In this document: positions 34,601 through 55,139 of the stretch, in pieces
How the letters are laid out: each line of letters begins with the position of its first letter
Numbering within the stretch: position 1 is the stretch's first letter
DNA from: Xiphophorus maculatus
Lineage: Eukaryota; Chordata; Actinopteri; Cyprinodontiformes; Poeciliidae
Reading direction: 5' to 3'
DNA length: 64,000 nt
Assembly: GCF_002775205.1 (NCBI RefSeq)
Contig: NC_036447.1
Span: 3,150,501-3,214,500 of the forward strand
Translations under genes and position numbers: made by a program
Notes under the pieces: model-generated
Database searches by the model: none
What the model was told of the DNA's origin: nothing
Seen by the model: only the letters and a program-made list of their open reading frames with translations

Positions 34601-37600
34601 TAATAAAATTATAGTTGGCTGCAGCCCTAAATGCAAGTAGATTTCATCAGTGAGTTAAAATAAATCTCAAGTTTTTAAATGGTTGCTTTTAATTGAAGTT
34701 GTAGAGGAAGGATTTTTATTATTATTATAATTCAAAGATCCCTCTCCGAAATGTTTGTGAGACATTACTGGTGAAAGCAGAGAACAAGTCACCATGAAAC
34801 AGTCATTTTTGCATATATCTACTTATGCCTACCAATGATGTATTTCTCCTGTAAATATGTCATTATATGGAACAAAAACCAACTTTAACCGTTCAGTGGT
34901 CTTTTCACCTCCATCACTGCTGCCTTCTTCTGTGATGATATCCAGCAGACGCTCGAAGGCGTTCTCAAACGCCACGATCTTCTGAATGGCTGCGTTGCCT
35001 TTGGTCAGCTGCTGAAGCAGCAATAAGCCCTGTAGGAAACGGAAAGCAAACAACATTTAGCGTCTGTCGCAGATCAGTTCAGACATCTACTTTCTGAAGA
35101 ACTTCACAAATATGCTCACATCATTACGAATTACTTCCCTTGAGTCAGCCAAAAGGTCCATTAGCCTGGAAACACCTACGAAAGGAAATAAATGTATTTC
35201 TCAATCAAATATGAATGAAAAAACATCTTTCAAGTAAAGCTGAAACAATTAAAAGGATTAATCGTGATGAATCGATTATTGAAATAATCGTCAACTAATT
35301 TAGCAATCTATGATTAATCATTTACTGGAAAAAACAAACCCAAAATCAGCAATTTGGTGGAAAAACATATCTAGAGCAGTAATTAATCCCAAACTGCACA
35401 TTTAAGATAAAATCATCTTTGTCTGCAAATATGTTTTAGCAAAACATCCTCGAGTGGCACAGTTTTAGCTTCACACAGTTCCTATTTACTAAAGGAATGG
35501 CCTGGTATTCCATTTTCAGTATTAAAATGTTTGTTTTCTTATTTAAAAAGGTACAGAATTATTAATTTGCATCTTTTAATGCACTTCTATTACTGTATAA
35601 AAAAGGCTTGCGTGGTTAAATAAAAAAATCTGTAGTATATGCCTTTTTTGAATCCGATTAATCGCTAGACCAATCTATTAATCGGCAAAATACTTATGGC
35701 GATTGATTAATCGCCATAATCAAAGTGAAATAAGGAGGAATTTGTTAACATAAGAGTGACACCTAAAGGGAGAGAAAGCATGAAGCAGTGGGAGGAAACT
35801 CACCCATCGGGCTGACGAGAATAATCCCCTGCACCTGGACACCCTGGTTCTTTAGGAGAGCAGTAAGCAGCTTTACCCCGGGCCAGCGCACATGGAAGTC
35901 AAACTCCTTTAAAACAAAAAAAAACAAACAATAAAATCAGTGCACTGAAGTGCAGACACCTCTGCAGCTCAGACATGGTCGGTGTGTTGCTACTGCAGTA
36001 CCTCCAGCAGGGTGAGGAGCAGGGTTATGTGCTCTGGGTCCTGGATGAATTTCTCTGTGAATTGGGTCCCAAGGTCGTCGGCCTGCTTCTGAGCGTTTTC
36101 ATCTGGCAAAAGGAAATTCACCATCTCACATAAGATTTTATTTAAATACTCCAACAGGAAGCACACTTTCTGGAAGCTCCCATCTTTAAGGAATATGGTG
36201 GTAGTTTATAAAAAGCAGCTCGTCTTTGCTGGTTTCATGATGGAAATGCATCGTAAAAAAGGTTTCTTCCATAATTATGAACAACTATATCAGTTCTGAT
36301 CTGTGCTGATCTGTCATAAACTGTGTGGCTGAGCCAAGACGATACGGGACGAAATTTACACTCCACTGGACTAGCAACTTTACAAGGTTCAGTATTCGCT
36401 GATTTTTTTCTAAGGAATGTAATGAAGTTATTCATGGATTTTTTTTCAGGTAAGTAGAGCGTACCTGAAAAAATTTAGTTTGGGAAGTTAAAATATTTAG
36501 GTGCAATGCTACTTCACATGCTATTGGCTGGTCTTTAGAAAGCAGCCAATCAAGGAGCCCCTGTAAATCCACAGATTTTAATAACTTAAAAAGGGAAACA
36601 TATTTAGAACGTAGATGATCTGAAAAAGTAAATACTTGACAAAGCCAGAGAATAAATAAAAGATAAACTACATAAAATATAAGCATTTACTGGGAAAAAC
36701 AAAGAAAGACTGAGAACTTTGAGGAAAGATTCAGCAGAGAGCACTGTGGGGTTAGCAAAGCGTTGGTGTTGCAACTCAAACACCTTCCTGGATTTTAGCA
36801 AACTTGGTTATGTTTTTAGTAATTTATCAACAGCAAAGTTGCCTTTATTTCAGTAATGAACAAACATAATAACATGGTTTCCTGTGACAGAGAGGGAAGG
36901 ATGAGAAGGAGGAAATGCTTTTAATTTAAGCCACAGCTGACAGATTCTCATGAAGACATGCCATAAAAACACATCCGAGTAATTCAAATGTTTTTTTAGG
37001 ATGCTCAAAGTGTAAAAAACACACACAACAAAAATAATAATGAACTCCCTTCCACATCCAAATAAAAAGGAGCATGTATAACTGGCAGGAGTTGGTGGTT
37101 AAAAGTGTTTGCATCATGCACAGTAAAAGATTTTTACCTTCTGATTCATCTGTAGGGTTAACACATGAAAGAGAAGAGAGAGACACGAGTCTTTACATGA
37201 CGCAGTCACGATCCATATATGGTGGAGAGGATGCAGACTGAATGTGGTCCAACTCAACACTTTTACACATGCAAACATAAAACTGAATCTGCAGCTGCCA
37301 AACACTGAGGAGGAACAATATTCTCCTATTTTAATAGTGAAACTTTGCAGTAATTTATGCCTCATCTGATGAGATAAAACCAGTAGTACCTTGTTCTTCC
37401 TCCTCATCATTGCTGATTACATTGTAGAGTGTGTCCAATGCATATCCCAGGATTTCTGAGTCTGATCTGTTGAATTTAAAAGACCAACATCATTTACTAA
37501 ATGCATTTCATTTCTAAATTGTGAAAACAAGCAAATATAAACAATTGCTGCAACACACTGCACTAAAACTCCAGAAGCAGGCTTTCTACAGGTCAACATT

Positions 37601-39212
37601 TAACCTACAAAGAGCCTGTAGGTAAAATCATTGTTTGATCAGCAGAAGATATATTTTTTTTACTAAATAAGGTTCAAAATGGGAAAAGAAGAGCAAAAAG
37701 GAAGCCTAGCTGGGCAGCTACTATCAGGTAGCTTGCCACCATCAGCGTGTGAATGACTGAATGTAGCGGACTTGATAAAACACTGTACAAGTACAGGCCA
37801 TTTGACAATCATTCTCCACATTAAAATGAATCTACCCTACAGATTGAGACTGCTTGGTTTTGTGTGAACAACCTTAAAAAAGGCAGCTTGGATCAAACAC
37901 TTATTTCCTCCCTCCTGCAAAATCTGTTATTTTGAAATGCATGGTAATATTGCAGAACCTTTGCATACCTGTCGGTTTGCAGAATGTTTATCAAGTGATC
38001 CATCGCCTGTGTGCCAACTTCCATGCGATATTTCTGCAAAAAGGTAAAAATTTCAGTTTCTGGAAATAGTACTCCGTCGTACCTTTCAGAAAGATAACCA
38101 CCTCTTTCTTTATTTTTACCTTTGAGAGGGACTTAAGCGCTCGGACGGCATCTCTGCGGTCTTCTAGTAGTGTTGAGGAGGCGACCCGGTCACACAGTTT
38201 CTGAATCTGGTCACAGGGAGAAAAAAACAACAACTAATGATTTGTGAAATAAATTAATTTCTTCTACAACAGTATAGTTTTGGGTATTGGTGTTATATTT
38301 AAATAACTTTTGCGGGCTGTTGATAAAGTATGGGTGTATTTTCTTACTCTAAGCCTTAAGAACTTCAATAAATACACTCTTATTTTATTATATTTACTAT
38401 TTTTGTTAAATCTTGTTTATAGATTTAGATTGCTAGCTCCCACCTCTGTGTTTATAACTATTTATTATTTGACTAAATTCTGTTTAGAATGTATACCCTT
38501 GTTCGTATGAGAAGCGCTCTGTAAATAAAATCTGATCATTACATGATAATTATGGTAGATATCGCAAACAATTATTGGTTTTGAAATCAGAAGCACATGT
38601 AGAGCAAAAAGCTTCAGTACTTTGAACAGACTATGGTAGCAACACACATCAATACTTTGCTGCAGACCCGCAGGGAACAATCTGCTGATTATGTTTTTAG
38701 GTTTACAAAGCGGAATTACCAGTTGATCCATCTCTAGATCTGATCAAAGTTCTTAATAACGTTTTTTCTGCTGGTGATACAGTTTTTGATTCAAATGAAT
38801 TTTGGATGAAGAATTAGAAATTAAACACTGGTGACAGGAAACTTCTTTTGGCCATTTTCTTCGACACATTTTTAAACAGTTTGAAGTCAGTTAGCAGGTA
38901 AATTTCACCCATCAACAGCTAACTGACAGATTTGCTATCTTAGCTATTTAGCATGGCTAGCTTCCTGATTCAGAAAGGTCTGTCTCTCATAAGTAATTTG
39001 AAAGCTATAAGGAAAAATAAATAGAGATTAACATTAAAATACAAGTGTACGTTAGTGTGCATACATTATTGAGCAATGTGTTTTTACTTTAGGTGAAATG
39101 TATGAGCCACAGACCGGACAAGCAGCTAATTGATTAGCATCCCTACCGTCTCCGCTCCTGACGGTTGCGGCCCGGCAGTCTGCCCTCCCATCACTCCCCT
39201 GAAGAAATTCAT
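19622..39212 (-). CDS. uso1: General vesicular transport factor p115 (USO1)
   Basis: p115 is a peripheral Golgi protein that tethers COPI and COPII vesicles together with Rab1, GM130 and giantin. Coding exons in transcript order: 39147-39212, 38120-38206, 37969-38033, 37390-37466, 37138-37149 (microexon), 36002-36102, 35804-35906, 35120-35175, 34909-35029, 33821-33999, 33578-33718, 32734-32822, 32494-32648, 31158-31363, 31035-31055 (microexon), 27583-27693, 26047-26165, 24986-25167, 24774-24895, 23617-23755, 23291-23451, 22380-22439, 21241-21339, 20708-20809, 20408-20602, 19622-19684. All junctions are GT-AG and reading phase is kept throughout, giving 943 codons (932 without the microexons; human protein about 960). 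The start reads MNFFRGVMGGQ, as in vertebrate p115. Residues 1 to about 630 form the armadillo-like head (VAFENAFERLLDII, NLHLMLQ, RVQLATS). About 631-920 is coiled coil (QQHKDQYN, LLADQDQKI). The end is acidic (DEDDEDEN). The coiled-coil tail is somewhat shorter than in mammals. Two exon ends are weaker: donors GTATCC at 27583 and GTTGGT-like forms elsewhere are inferred from homology. Confidence 0.97.
19985..20330. repeat. Polypurine GGAA/GAAGGAAA tract in the last uso1 intron
   Basis: Around 340 bases are almost entirely A and G on the plus strand (polypyrimidine in the uso1 transcript), with repeated GGAAGGAA, AAGGAAGG and GAAAGG words. Apparent reading frames here are low-complexity artefacts. 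Confidence 0.9.
20861..21200. mobile_element. Foldback MITE, copy 1 (uso1 intron)
   Basis: Long inverted ends: AAGTATTTCTGTCTAG...ATATCTTA on the left, and TAAGATATTTGCACTAGA...AATACTTGGTAAGAT on the right. A centre carries ACTAGTTCCACTGG. Related copies lie at 23818-24740, 25580-25722 and 46763-47137. No coding capacity. Confidence 0.8.
21620..21850 (-). mobile_element. hAT-like interspersed repeat (TAGGCCTGTCACGATGATAA)
   Basis: Begins TAGGCCTGTCACGATG and runs through ATATTGATAATGG and AAACTTTAATTTTG. Relatives: 25325-25850, 33056-33380, 44705-45035 and 58172-58370. The GGCCTGTCA-type start is reminiscent of hAT elements, but the superfamily is not proven. Confidence 0.6.
23818..24745. 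mobile_element. Foldback MITE, copy 2, split by an insertion
   Basis: Left half 23818-23928 ends AGCAAGATATAG. The right part resumes at 24469 with GAGCTTGAAGTCAATAATTA and ends TTTTTGCAGTG near 24741. The 540 bases between (23929-24468) are foreign and unclassified, and the pentamer TATAG stands at both junctions. The 120-codon minus-strand frame inside (24118-24480) has no recognised domain. Confidence 0.75.
25325..25850 (+). mobile_element. hAT-like repeat with a nested foldback MITE
   Basis: The outer repeat starts GAGGCCTGTCGAAATAAG, is interrupted after CTTCCATTTCCA by the inner element (about 25580-25722) and continues TAAATGTTCATTAGAATT. An uninterrupted relative at 44705-45035 reads CTTCCAGTTCCAGTTTTAAA at the same place. 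Confidence 0.75.
25580..25722. mobile_element. Foldback MITE, copy 3 (short)
   Basis: Ends CTGCAAAAACAAAAAAACC and GATTTTGTGTTTTTGCAG are inverted repeats. The middle is deleted compared with the 46763-47137 copy. Confidence 0.8.
26380..27060. mobile_element. hAT-like repeat (GTTAACGGTTATTTCAGTAA family)
   Basis: Shares ATAAACATTTTACTGCCTAA, AAAATGCAACAACA, AAAATGTGTAAATAT and a terminal ATTGATCAGATTGTTCCAGC with the copy at 48890-49900. It has a single uninterrupted TTAA at 26889-26892, where the other copy holds a transposon. Confidence 0.65.
27130..27300 (+). mobile_element. Tc1/mariner-like end fragment
   Basis: Starts ACAGTGACTATAAAAAGTAT followed by TCACCTCC, a fish Tc1-like terminal repeat. 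The opposite end of a related element, GGGTAAATACTTTTTACTGC, occurs near 48003-48022. Confidence 0.6.
29150..29345. repeat. Repeat of the 7720-8012 family, copy 3
   Basis: Contains CCTTTAAAATACCAGAATTT and ACATAACTTTATATTTTGGT in a uso1 intron. Confidence 0.55.
29740..30860. other. Large uso1 intron segment, unclassified
   Basis: Part of the 3.3-kb intron between coding exons 31035-31055 and 27583-27693. It is locally GC-richer (30480-30860) and may be an old repeat, but I cannot name a family. No exon was recognised. Confidence 0.4.
31035..31055 (-). other. uso1: 21-nt microexon of uso1 (GDKIVRR)
   Basis: Twenty-one bases flanked by TTTTTCAG and GTGAGTAAAG encode GDKIVRR and join the exon ending NILSQ to the exon starting GSKVQTR with no phase change. 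Vertebrate p115 carries GDKIDRR at this exact place, so the microexon is recognisable by homology. Because it is symmetrical (phase 0 on both sides), it can be skipped without a frameshift. Confidence 0.85.
31395..31640. mobile_element. Possible hAT-like MITE with a G-run
   Basis: Starts AGGGTGCGTTCACACCAGCC, a typical fish MITE opening, followed by GGTCCACTTTACTC. Near the right side AAGTGGACCGGAG is its partial inverse. A run of ten G, one C and seven G occupies 31471-31488. Confidence 0.5.
31790..32430 (+). mobile_element. Two L2-like tails, the first split by a hAT-like insert
   Basis: The first L2 tail stops at CTTTGAACT (31845) and resumes at ACTGAACTGCCATGTTGC (32202). The 356 bases between start AGTAGTGCACCAATTCATCG and resemble the element at 45796-46130. 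Flanking octamers TTTGAACT and ACTGAACT match at 6 of 8 bases, consistent with an old 8-bp duplication. A second L2 fragment (CTGGAACGAACTTCCAGAAA) follows at about 32244. Confidence 0.7.
33056..33380 (+). mobile_element. hAT-like repeat, relative of 25325 and 44705
   Basis: Contains AATACCTTCCAGCTCCAGTC and AAGTTTATTGGTCTTTGAG in a uso1 intron, the same order of words as the other copies. Confidence 0.5.
35230..35725. mobile_element. hAT-like repeat with ATTAATCG words at both ends
   Basis: Left end AGGATTAATCGTGATGAATC and right end GATTGATTAATCGCC in a uso1 intron, typical of the widespread fish repeat with TAATCGATTA termini. Confidence 0.55.
37138..37149 (-). other. uso1: Candidate 12-nt cassette microexon of uso1
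   Basis: Twelve bases flanked by a TAG-type 3' splice site (ACCCTACAG) and a consensus-like donor (GTAAAAAT) sit between the exon ending EEEEQ and the exon starting DENAQ. Inclusion keeps the frame and inserts four residues (DESE). Skipping gives a protein that aligns residue for residue with the usual vertebrate p115, so the exon is probably optional. The intron just upstream, in transcript sense, has a run of UC-rich sequence (CTCTCTCTTCTCTTTC), the type of tract bound by PTB repressors. Splicing is inferred, not observed. Confidence 0.5.
38770..39120. other. First uso1 intron portion, nothing recognised
   Basis: No exon or named repeat seen. Confidence 0.4.
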
Positions 39213-39420
39213 CCTGAATGTTAAATATCCAACGTTTCTAAGTGTTTAAAGGAAGAACCTTGTGCCTCAGTGACAAGAAAGCGTTTATAAAAACGAGAAA
39301 AGAAGGGCTTTGGTCGAATTTCCTTTACTGACCGAGCCCCGGAACACAAATGAGGCTAGTGCGCATGCGCGCAGACGTGGCGATACGTGGCCGATCAGAG
39401 GCTGAAGGAGTTGATTATTT
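39213..39420 (-). promoter_or_regulatory. uso1: uso1 promoter and 5' UTR with NRF-1 type palindrome
   Basis: Upstream of the uso1 ATG the sequence becomes CpG-richer and holds GCGCATGCGC at 39361-39370. This is a perfect copy of the palindromic NRF-1 (nuclear respiratory factor 1) consensus, typical of TATA-less housekeeping promoters. No TATA box is evident. The transcription start is not defined by sequence alone; the boundary given is approximate. Confidence 0.6.
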
Positions 39421-41372
39421 AAAGGGCCAGTACACTCATCAATTTTTAAAAAGCTATTCCTACCTGGATTGGTTTTAAAAAGTATTGCAATCTTTAGAGT
39501 TAATATTGTTTCTTTTGACTTATATGCTATGAAATAAATATTTTAAACCAAAGCCTCTTCAGAAAACATTAGTGCTGGTATTGAACTAATTTTCTTACCA
39601 GTCCTAACGAATATTGTGAAGTGAACCAGTAACAAAATTTGTAATGATCCAAATTAAAATTATTTCTCCGTTAGCGTCTAATGACACTGGTTAAGGAACT
39701 TTTGTTTCCCTAATAACTCCTCAGGTCAGACTAATTGTTTTCTAAATTAGTAGAAAGAAATTTCCAAGAAAGTAGAGTTACTAATTTCAGACAGCATCTT
39801 AACTCCCATGCAAATAAAACTGACTATGAATCTTGCATCACGTTCCAGCACTAAACAATGAGATAATATCAGAACTTTTGTTTAGATGCAGGTCCAGTGA
39901 AGCATTTAAAAGTGGACGAATAAACAAACGCAATTATTTTACCACTGATAGTGAAATTTGGGTTTTAAGTTCAGAAAAAGATACCAGAAGACATAAATGT
40001 CATATCTTAACATTCTGTCGTTTCTATTTTAGGAACTGATATTTATCACAATGGTTTACCCTAACCCTTCATATCAATCAATCAAATTTTATTTGTATAG
40101 CACATTTCAGCAGCAAGGCATTTCAAAGTGCTTTACATCATATCAACCACAGAAACACAAAGTCAGCAAGTGGGGGGTTCTTGCTTTTGCATCCATAAAA
40201 GGTTTACCGGTTACACTCCTACTGTGTTATATGGAACGAAATGCCTATTGGTAGTTTTATTCCCGCTCACAATCACAATCATATGCAAAATAACAGTCCT
40301 AACAACATGCACAAATTATTCAGGTAGGCCATAGATTAATCATACTTTAATCAAAATCTTAGAATATTATTTTATCAGTCAAGTAATTGTAGTTTTATTT
40401 GTATCTGGCTAATTTACATTCATGTGAAAAGATGTTTAATATTGAATTTCAAGATGTTTTCAACAATTAGACGCACATATTTATTCAGATTTTAAAAGTT
40501 TAACAGGTAGTTTTATTAATATGTTCTGCCTCCTTTAAAGGTATTGCAGATCTTCTATAAGTATAAAAGATTCTTTATAAAATCAAGAAAACCCTGAGCA
40601 ACCTCTTCATGAGACTGTTCTACAACAGACCTTCTTCAGTCAGAGGCTTCTTCAGACTGCCTGGAATACAGACTGCTGCAGGAGAGCCTTCCAAGTTCTT
40701 CAACTTTAAAAAAGAAAAAATCTTGAATAAAATTGGTTACATTTAATTTCACTGGGATCAATAAAGTATGTTTTTAACTGATTTGTATACATTATCTGAG
40801 AGTTCACAGTAATCCTGGATCTAAGATGTGACACAGGATGACTGATGGGACAAACCTTGCAAAGGCATCCAGAACATTACAACCACAAAATTCTATTCAT
40901 TTTATTTGATAAATACAAATTATAAACATCAACCTGGCTGTAATCTTTGTTCCCAGGATGCTTTTTATCAGAAGAGCTGATTAAAACTTGTCAAGTCTGC
41001 AAAAGACTTCAGAATACAAATGCACGCCACATTTTTCAGATTTTTACATTTTAATTGCTATAAAAGAAAACAAGGTATCATTTTTCTTCACAATTATAAA
41101 CTGTTTATCACATGAAAGCCCAACAAAATGCTTTGAAGTTTGTGGTTATAATGTGAAAAAAGGCAAAGTAAGCATAAAATTTAGGAATGCTGTGTATCTT
41201 TCATACAGGCGAATCAAATACATTTATTACATCACAGGAAGGAGAAAAAAAAAGAAACATTTTAACATTGTACGACCTGCAGATGTCACTCACTCATTTA
41301 ATTTTTAAAACTTCAGCACCACCTCTAAATTAGCTGTAAACACGACAATGTGAGCAGAGCTGTTATCAGTAG
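39421..41372. other. Intergenic gap between uso1 and g3bp2
   Basis: Holds a SINE-like piece at 40074-40150 (AATCAAATTTTATTTGTATA, AAGTGCTTTACATC). A LINE tail at 40560-40775 includes CTTCTTCAGTCAGAGGC and ends with the retrotransposon-like TTTCACTGGGATCAATAAAG. No gene was found in the remainder. Confidence 0.5.
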
Positions 41373-44229
41373 TTTATTGTATTTAAATCCAACACATTCG
41401 GGATTGCAAAAGCGGGAAAATAAATGAAAATCTAAACTAGAAACAACAAAAGATTTAAGAACTCTCCACTTGCACTAGAATGAAAGTTAAAGGGTAAACA
41501 CAGTAAAACTATGATGGCAGCCAGCTGTTCACCACAACTGCTAATGCCGGCAAGGCATTTCTATTTTCACTCGGAAAAGGCTGGAATGGTTCGTTTTAAT
41601 GAGGGGGGAATAAATTCAGATTCACTTTTATCTTGGACTGGATTTGGACACAAAAGAATAATCTGGGAAATCTACAGACTGGAACTTTAACAACTTTTCC
41701 ATTAGTAATATGTATTGTTCTGAAAGCATGATGGCTCTTCTTCACCCTCTCTCCTCATGGACCACTGCTGTAATGCTAACAGCCATGACTGGACGCTGCT
41801 ATGATGACAACTGTAAAGTCCAATTAGCTTAAAGCCTGTTGTGACAACTGCAACAAGTCCAGCTGTAAAACTGACAGCTGTAAAGTCCAATTAGCTTACA
41901 ACCATGGTTTTAAGCTACTATGACAGACGTACAAGCCAATTAGCTTAAACCAATGACTGTGAGTGTGACTGTGTTACAGCCATGGCTGTAAGCAACAGTA
42001 AGTTGAATAAGTACAGTTATCTGTAAAATTTACACCTGTAAAGTCTGATCAGCTTACAGAAACGGCTGTGAGCAACTATGACAGATGTAAAATCCAATTA
42101 GCTTACAGCCACATCTGTAAGCTATTATGAGAGTTTAAACAAGTCCAGCTGTAAAATTGACAGCTGTAAAGTCAAATCAGTTGAAAGTTGTGATCTAATG
42201 ACAGATGTAAAGTTCAATTAGCTTACAGCCACTTCAAATATTGAGAGTAATGCCACAAGTGAGAGCAATCATTTCCACATTTTGCCTTTTCTATTGCTGG
42301 AGAAATTTTCTTGAAAGTCCTGTTGTTCAGATTGTCCCAAGAACCTTAGAATTAGTGCAACACCAGCCAGACGAGGAAGACCAAAGTATATTTGTCAAAG
42401 AATAAGAAAAAAAAAAGAAAAATGCTACATCATTTAACTTTTCCATTTCAGTGCAACACAAAATAATCACAAAAACATAGAGAAATTAAACGCTCACGTC
42501 TTCCTTTCCCCATCGGAAACCGAAGTCTTCCCTCCCTACTGGATGATTCAAAAGCAATAAGTTGATCCCGTTCAGATGAGCGCAGCGCTGACTAATTTGG
42601 CCGTAAGCAGGAAAAACAAAACACAAAACGACTACATATGAGCACAGTGAATGATCAGCATATGAAAATACAAATGCATTGACAATAGAAAAATGTCCAC
42701 AATTATTTACTCGACTGAAGGCTGCAGGTACAAAATTGTTGGGAAACTTGTGAGTCCAAGGATTATCCAAAGTGCTGCCATGAGGTGCAAAAATTAAAAG
42801 GTTTAACAGTAAACCAAGCCCACGTCGAGCCCGATCTGGTAAACCAGGGATTAAACATTTCATCGTCACCGTTGTTACTGTACCTTTTGTTGTTGGGAAG
42901 GGGGAGAAAGTTCCTTAGATGCATTTACTAACCATTTAACAAAACTGCAGGCACCGGTTGTCTCTACAAAACCCAAAAGAATACAAATTACAGCAAAGAA
43001 AAATGTACAAAGCTCACAGCAGATCATCTTAGTCGAACAGTACAGAAAGAGTGAAATCTGCCCCTGAAGAACGCAAATTCTATGAATACTGTTATTTCCG
43101 TCTGCTCCCAGCAGAGAATAGTTCAAAAAGGAGCAGCTCTTTTCACCCCGAACTGCTTTGCTCTTCAGTAAGACTTGAAAAGGTGAACTAGAAGGCACCA
43201 TCATGCTTTTTAACTTTTCATTAAAATTGAGTCGAGAGAAAATAAAAATTATACACAGAAAAGCAAAGCATACAGTAAACCGTGATTTTTGCTGTACATT
43301 TATTCGGTTACTCCGCACTCATGACAGAAAGGGAGGAAAGGTTTCGCTCATCCCCGATTTGCAGTCAAGAAAAACAAAAAGCTGGAATCAAAATATAAAC
43401 AGCAAGCCGCCATCATCCATCTGTTGCTCCTCTGTCCTCCCTGCCCCACTCACTCATTTGGTAAAAGGGCAAGTCCAGAATGAACTTAATTTACAAATGA
43501 CAAAAAAATAAAAATAATGTTGTAGATTTGCTTGTCCATCCAGCAGCGACTGCAGCGTAGTTTTGGGTCAAACATTGGAGAAATGCATCGGTCACAGCAG
43601 CCAGGCTGTTTCGCTTCTCTCCAGCCGCAGTCCAACGAGAACGACAACGTAACGAGACAGAAGTACCTTTAGTGCATTATGCAATTCTGTAGCAGTGGCC
43701 TCTATTTCTCTGAAAACAGGAAACGATGAAAGGCTTTTCCTCTGAAACTGCAACCAATTCTGCACCTCACTCTTCCTCGACAATGGGCAGAAAACTACAA
43801 TATAAAATGTGCAATTGAGGAATTTCATGAATCAACACCTCAAGTTTAAGTCAAGGTTTATAATCTCTGAAAGTGATAGGCTGCACTGCTGTAGATTAAA
43901 AGTCTCATCAGTCCCTCCTAAATGTGGCAGATTAGTCCTGCTTGGGTTGCCTTTATTCACAAATTGACAAATTCAAGTTTGAACTCTTGAAATACCCCCC
44001 AAAAAGGATGCTCAGCTCACAACTAATCAGCGAACAATTTTTTTTTTTCTGTTTGCTTGTTTTGTCTATTTCACAAAGTGGCTGACAGACTGTCACATTC
44101 CAAAGCAAGAAGAGGAAAAAAAAGCCAAAAGAAAAAGAATACACCACCAAATATATACTTTATACATTTATGAGTACGGCTGAGGATGAGGAACACGATA
44201 CTACTTCCACCCTACAGGTGGCGCTCTTC
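41373..44229 (-). other. g3bp2: Probable long 3' UTR of g3bp2
   Basis: From the stop codon down to 41373 no other gene is visible. Mammalian G3BP2 mRNAs also have long 3' UTRs. AATAAA signals on the minus strand lie at 43952-43957, 43299-43304 and 41373-41378; which are used cannot be told from sequence. The span includes the hairpin-rich repeat cluster at 41750-42240. Confidence 0.4.
41750..42240. repeat. Degenerate repeat cluster of AGCTGTAAAGTCCAATTAGC
   Basis: The word CCAATTAGCTTA or a close variant recurs at about 41820, 41887, 41936, 42095 and 42215. Between the copies are CAGCTGTAAA and GCTGTAAGC words. Spacing is irregular. Several palindromes occur: TTACAGCCATGGCTGTAA at 41974-41991, and a 10-bp stem at 42099-42124. 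Confidence 0.8.
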
Positions 44230-55057
<10,828 letters not shown>

Positions 55058-55139
55058 TCATTACAGTAGACTTTGATGTTCTGGTCTGAAAAACTTGGAT
55101 CTGATTATTCATATTCTGAATGTTTCAAAAACAATTTAA

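Noticed and set aside
42486..43318. 127- and 147-codon minus-strand frames downstream of the g3bp2 stop
   Set aside because: Motif-free and in the probable 3' UTR; no start context or partner exon.
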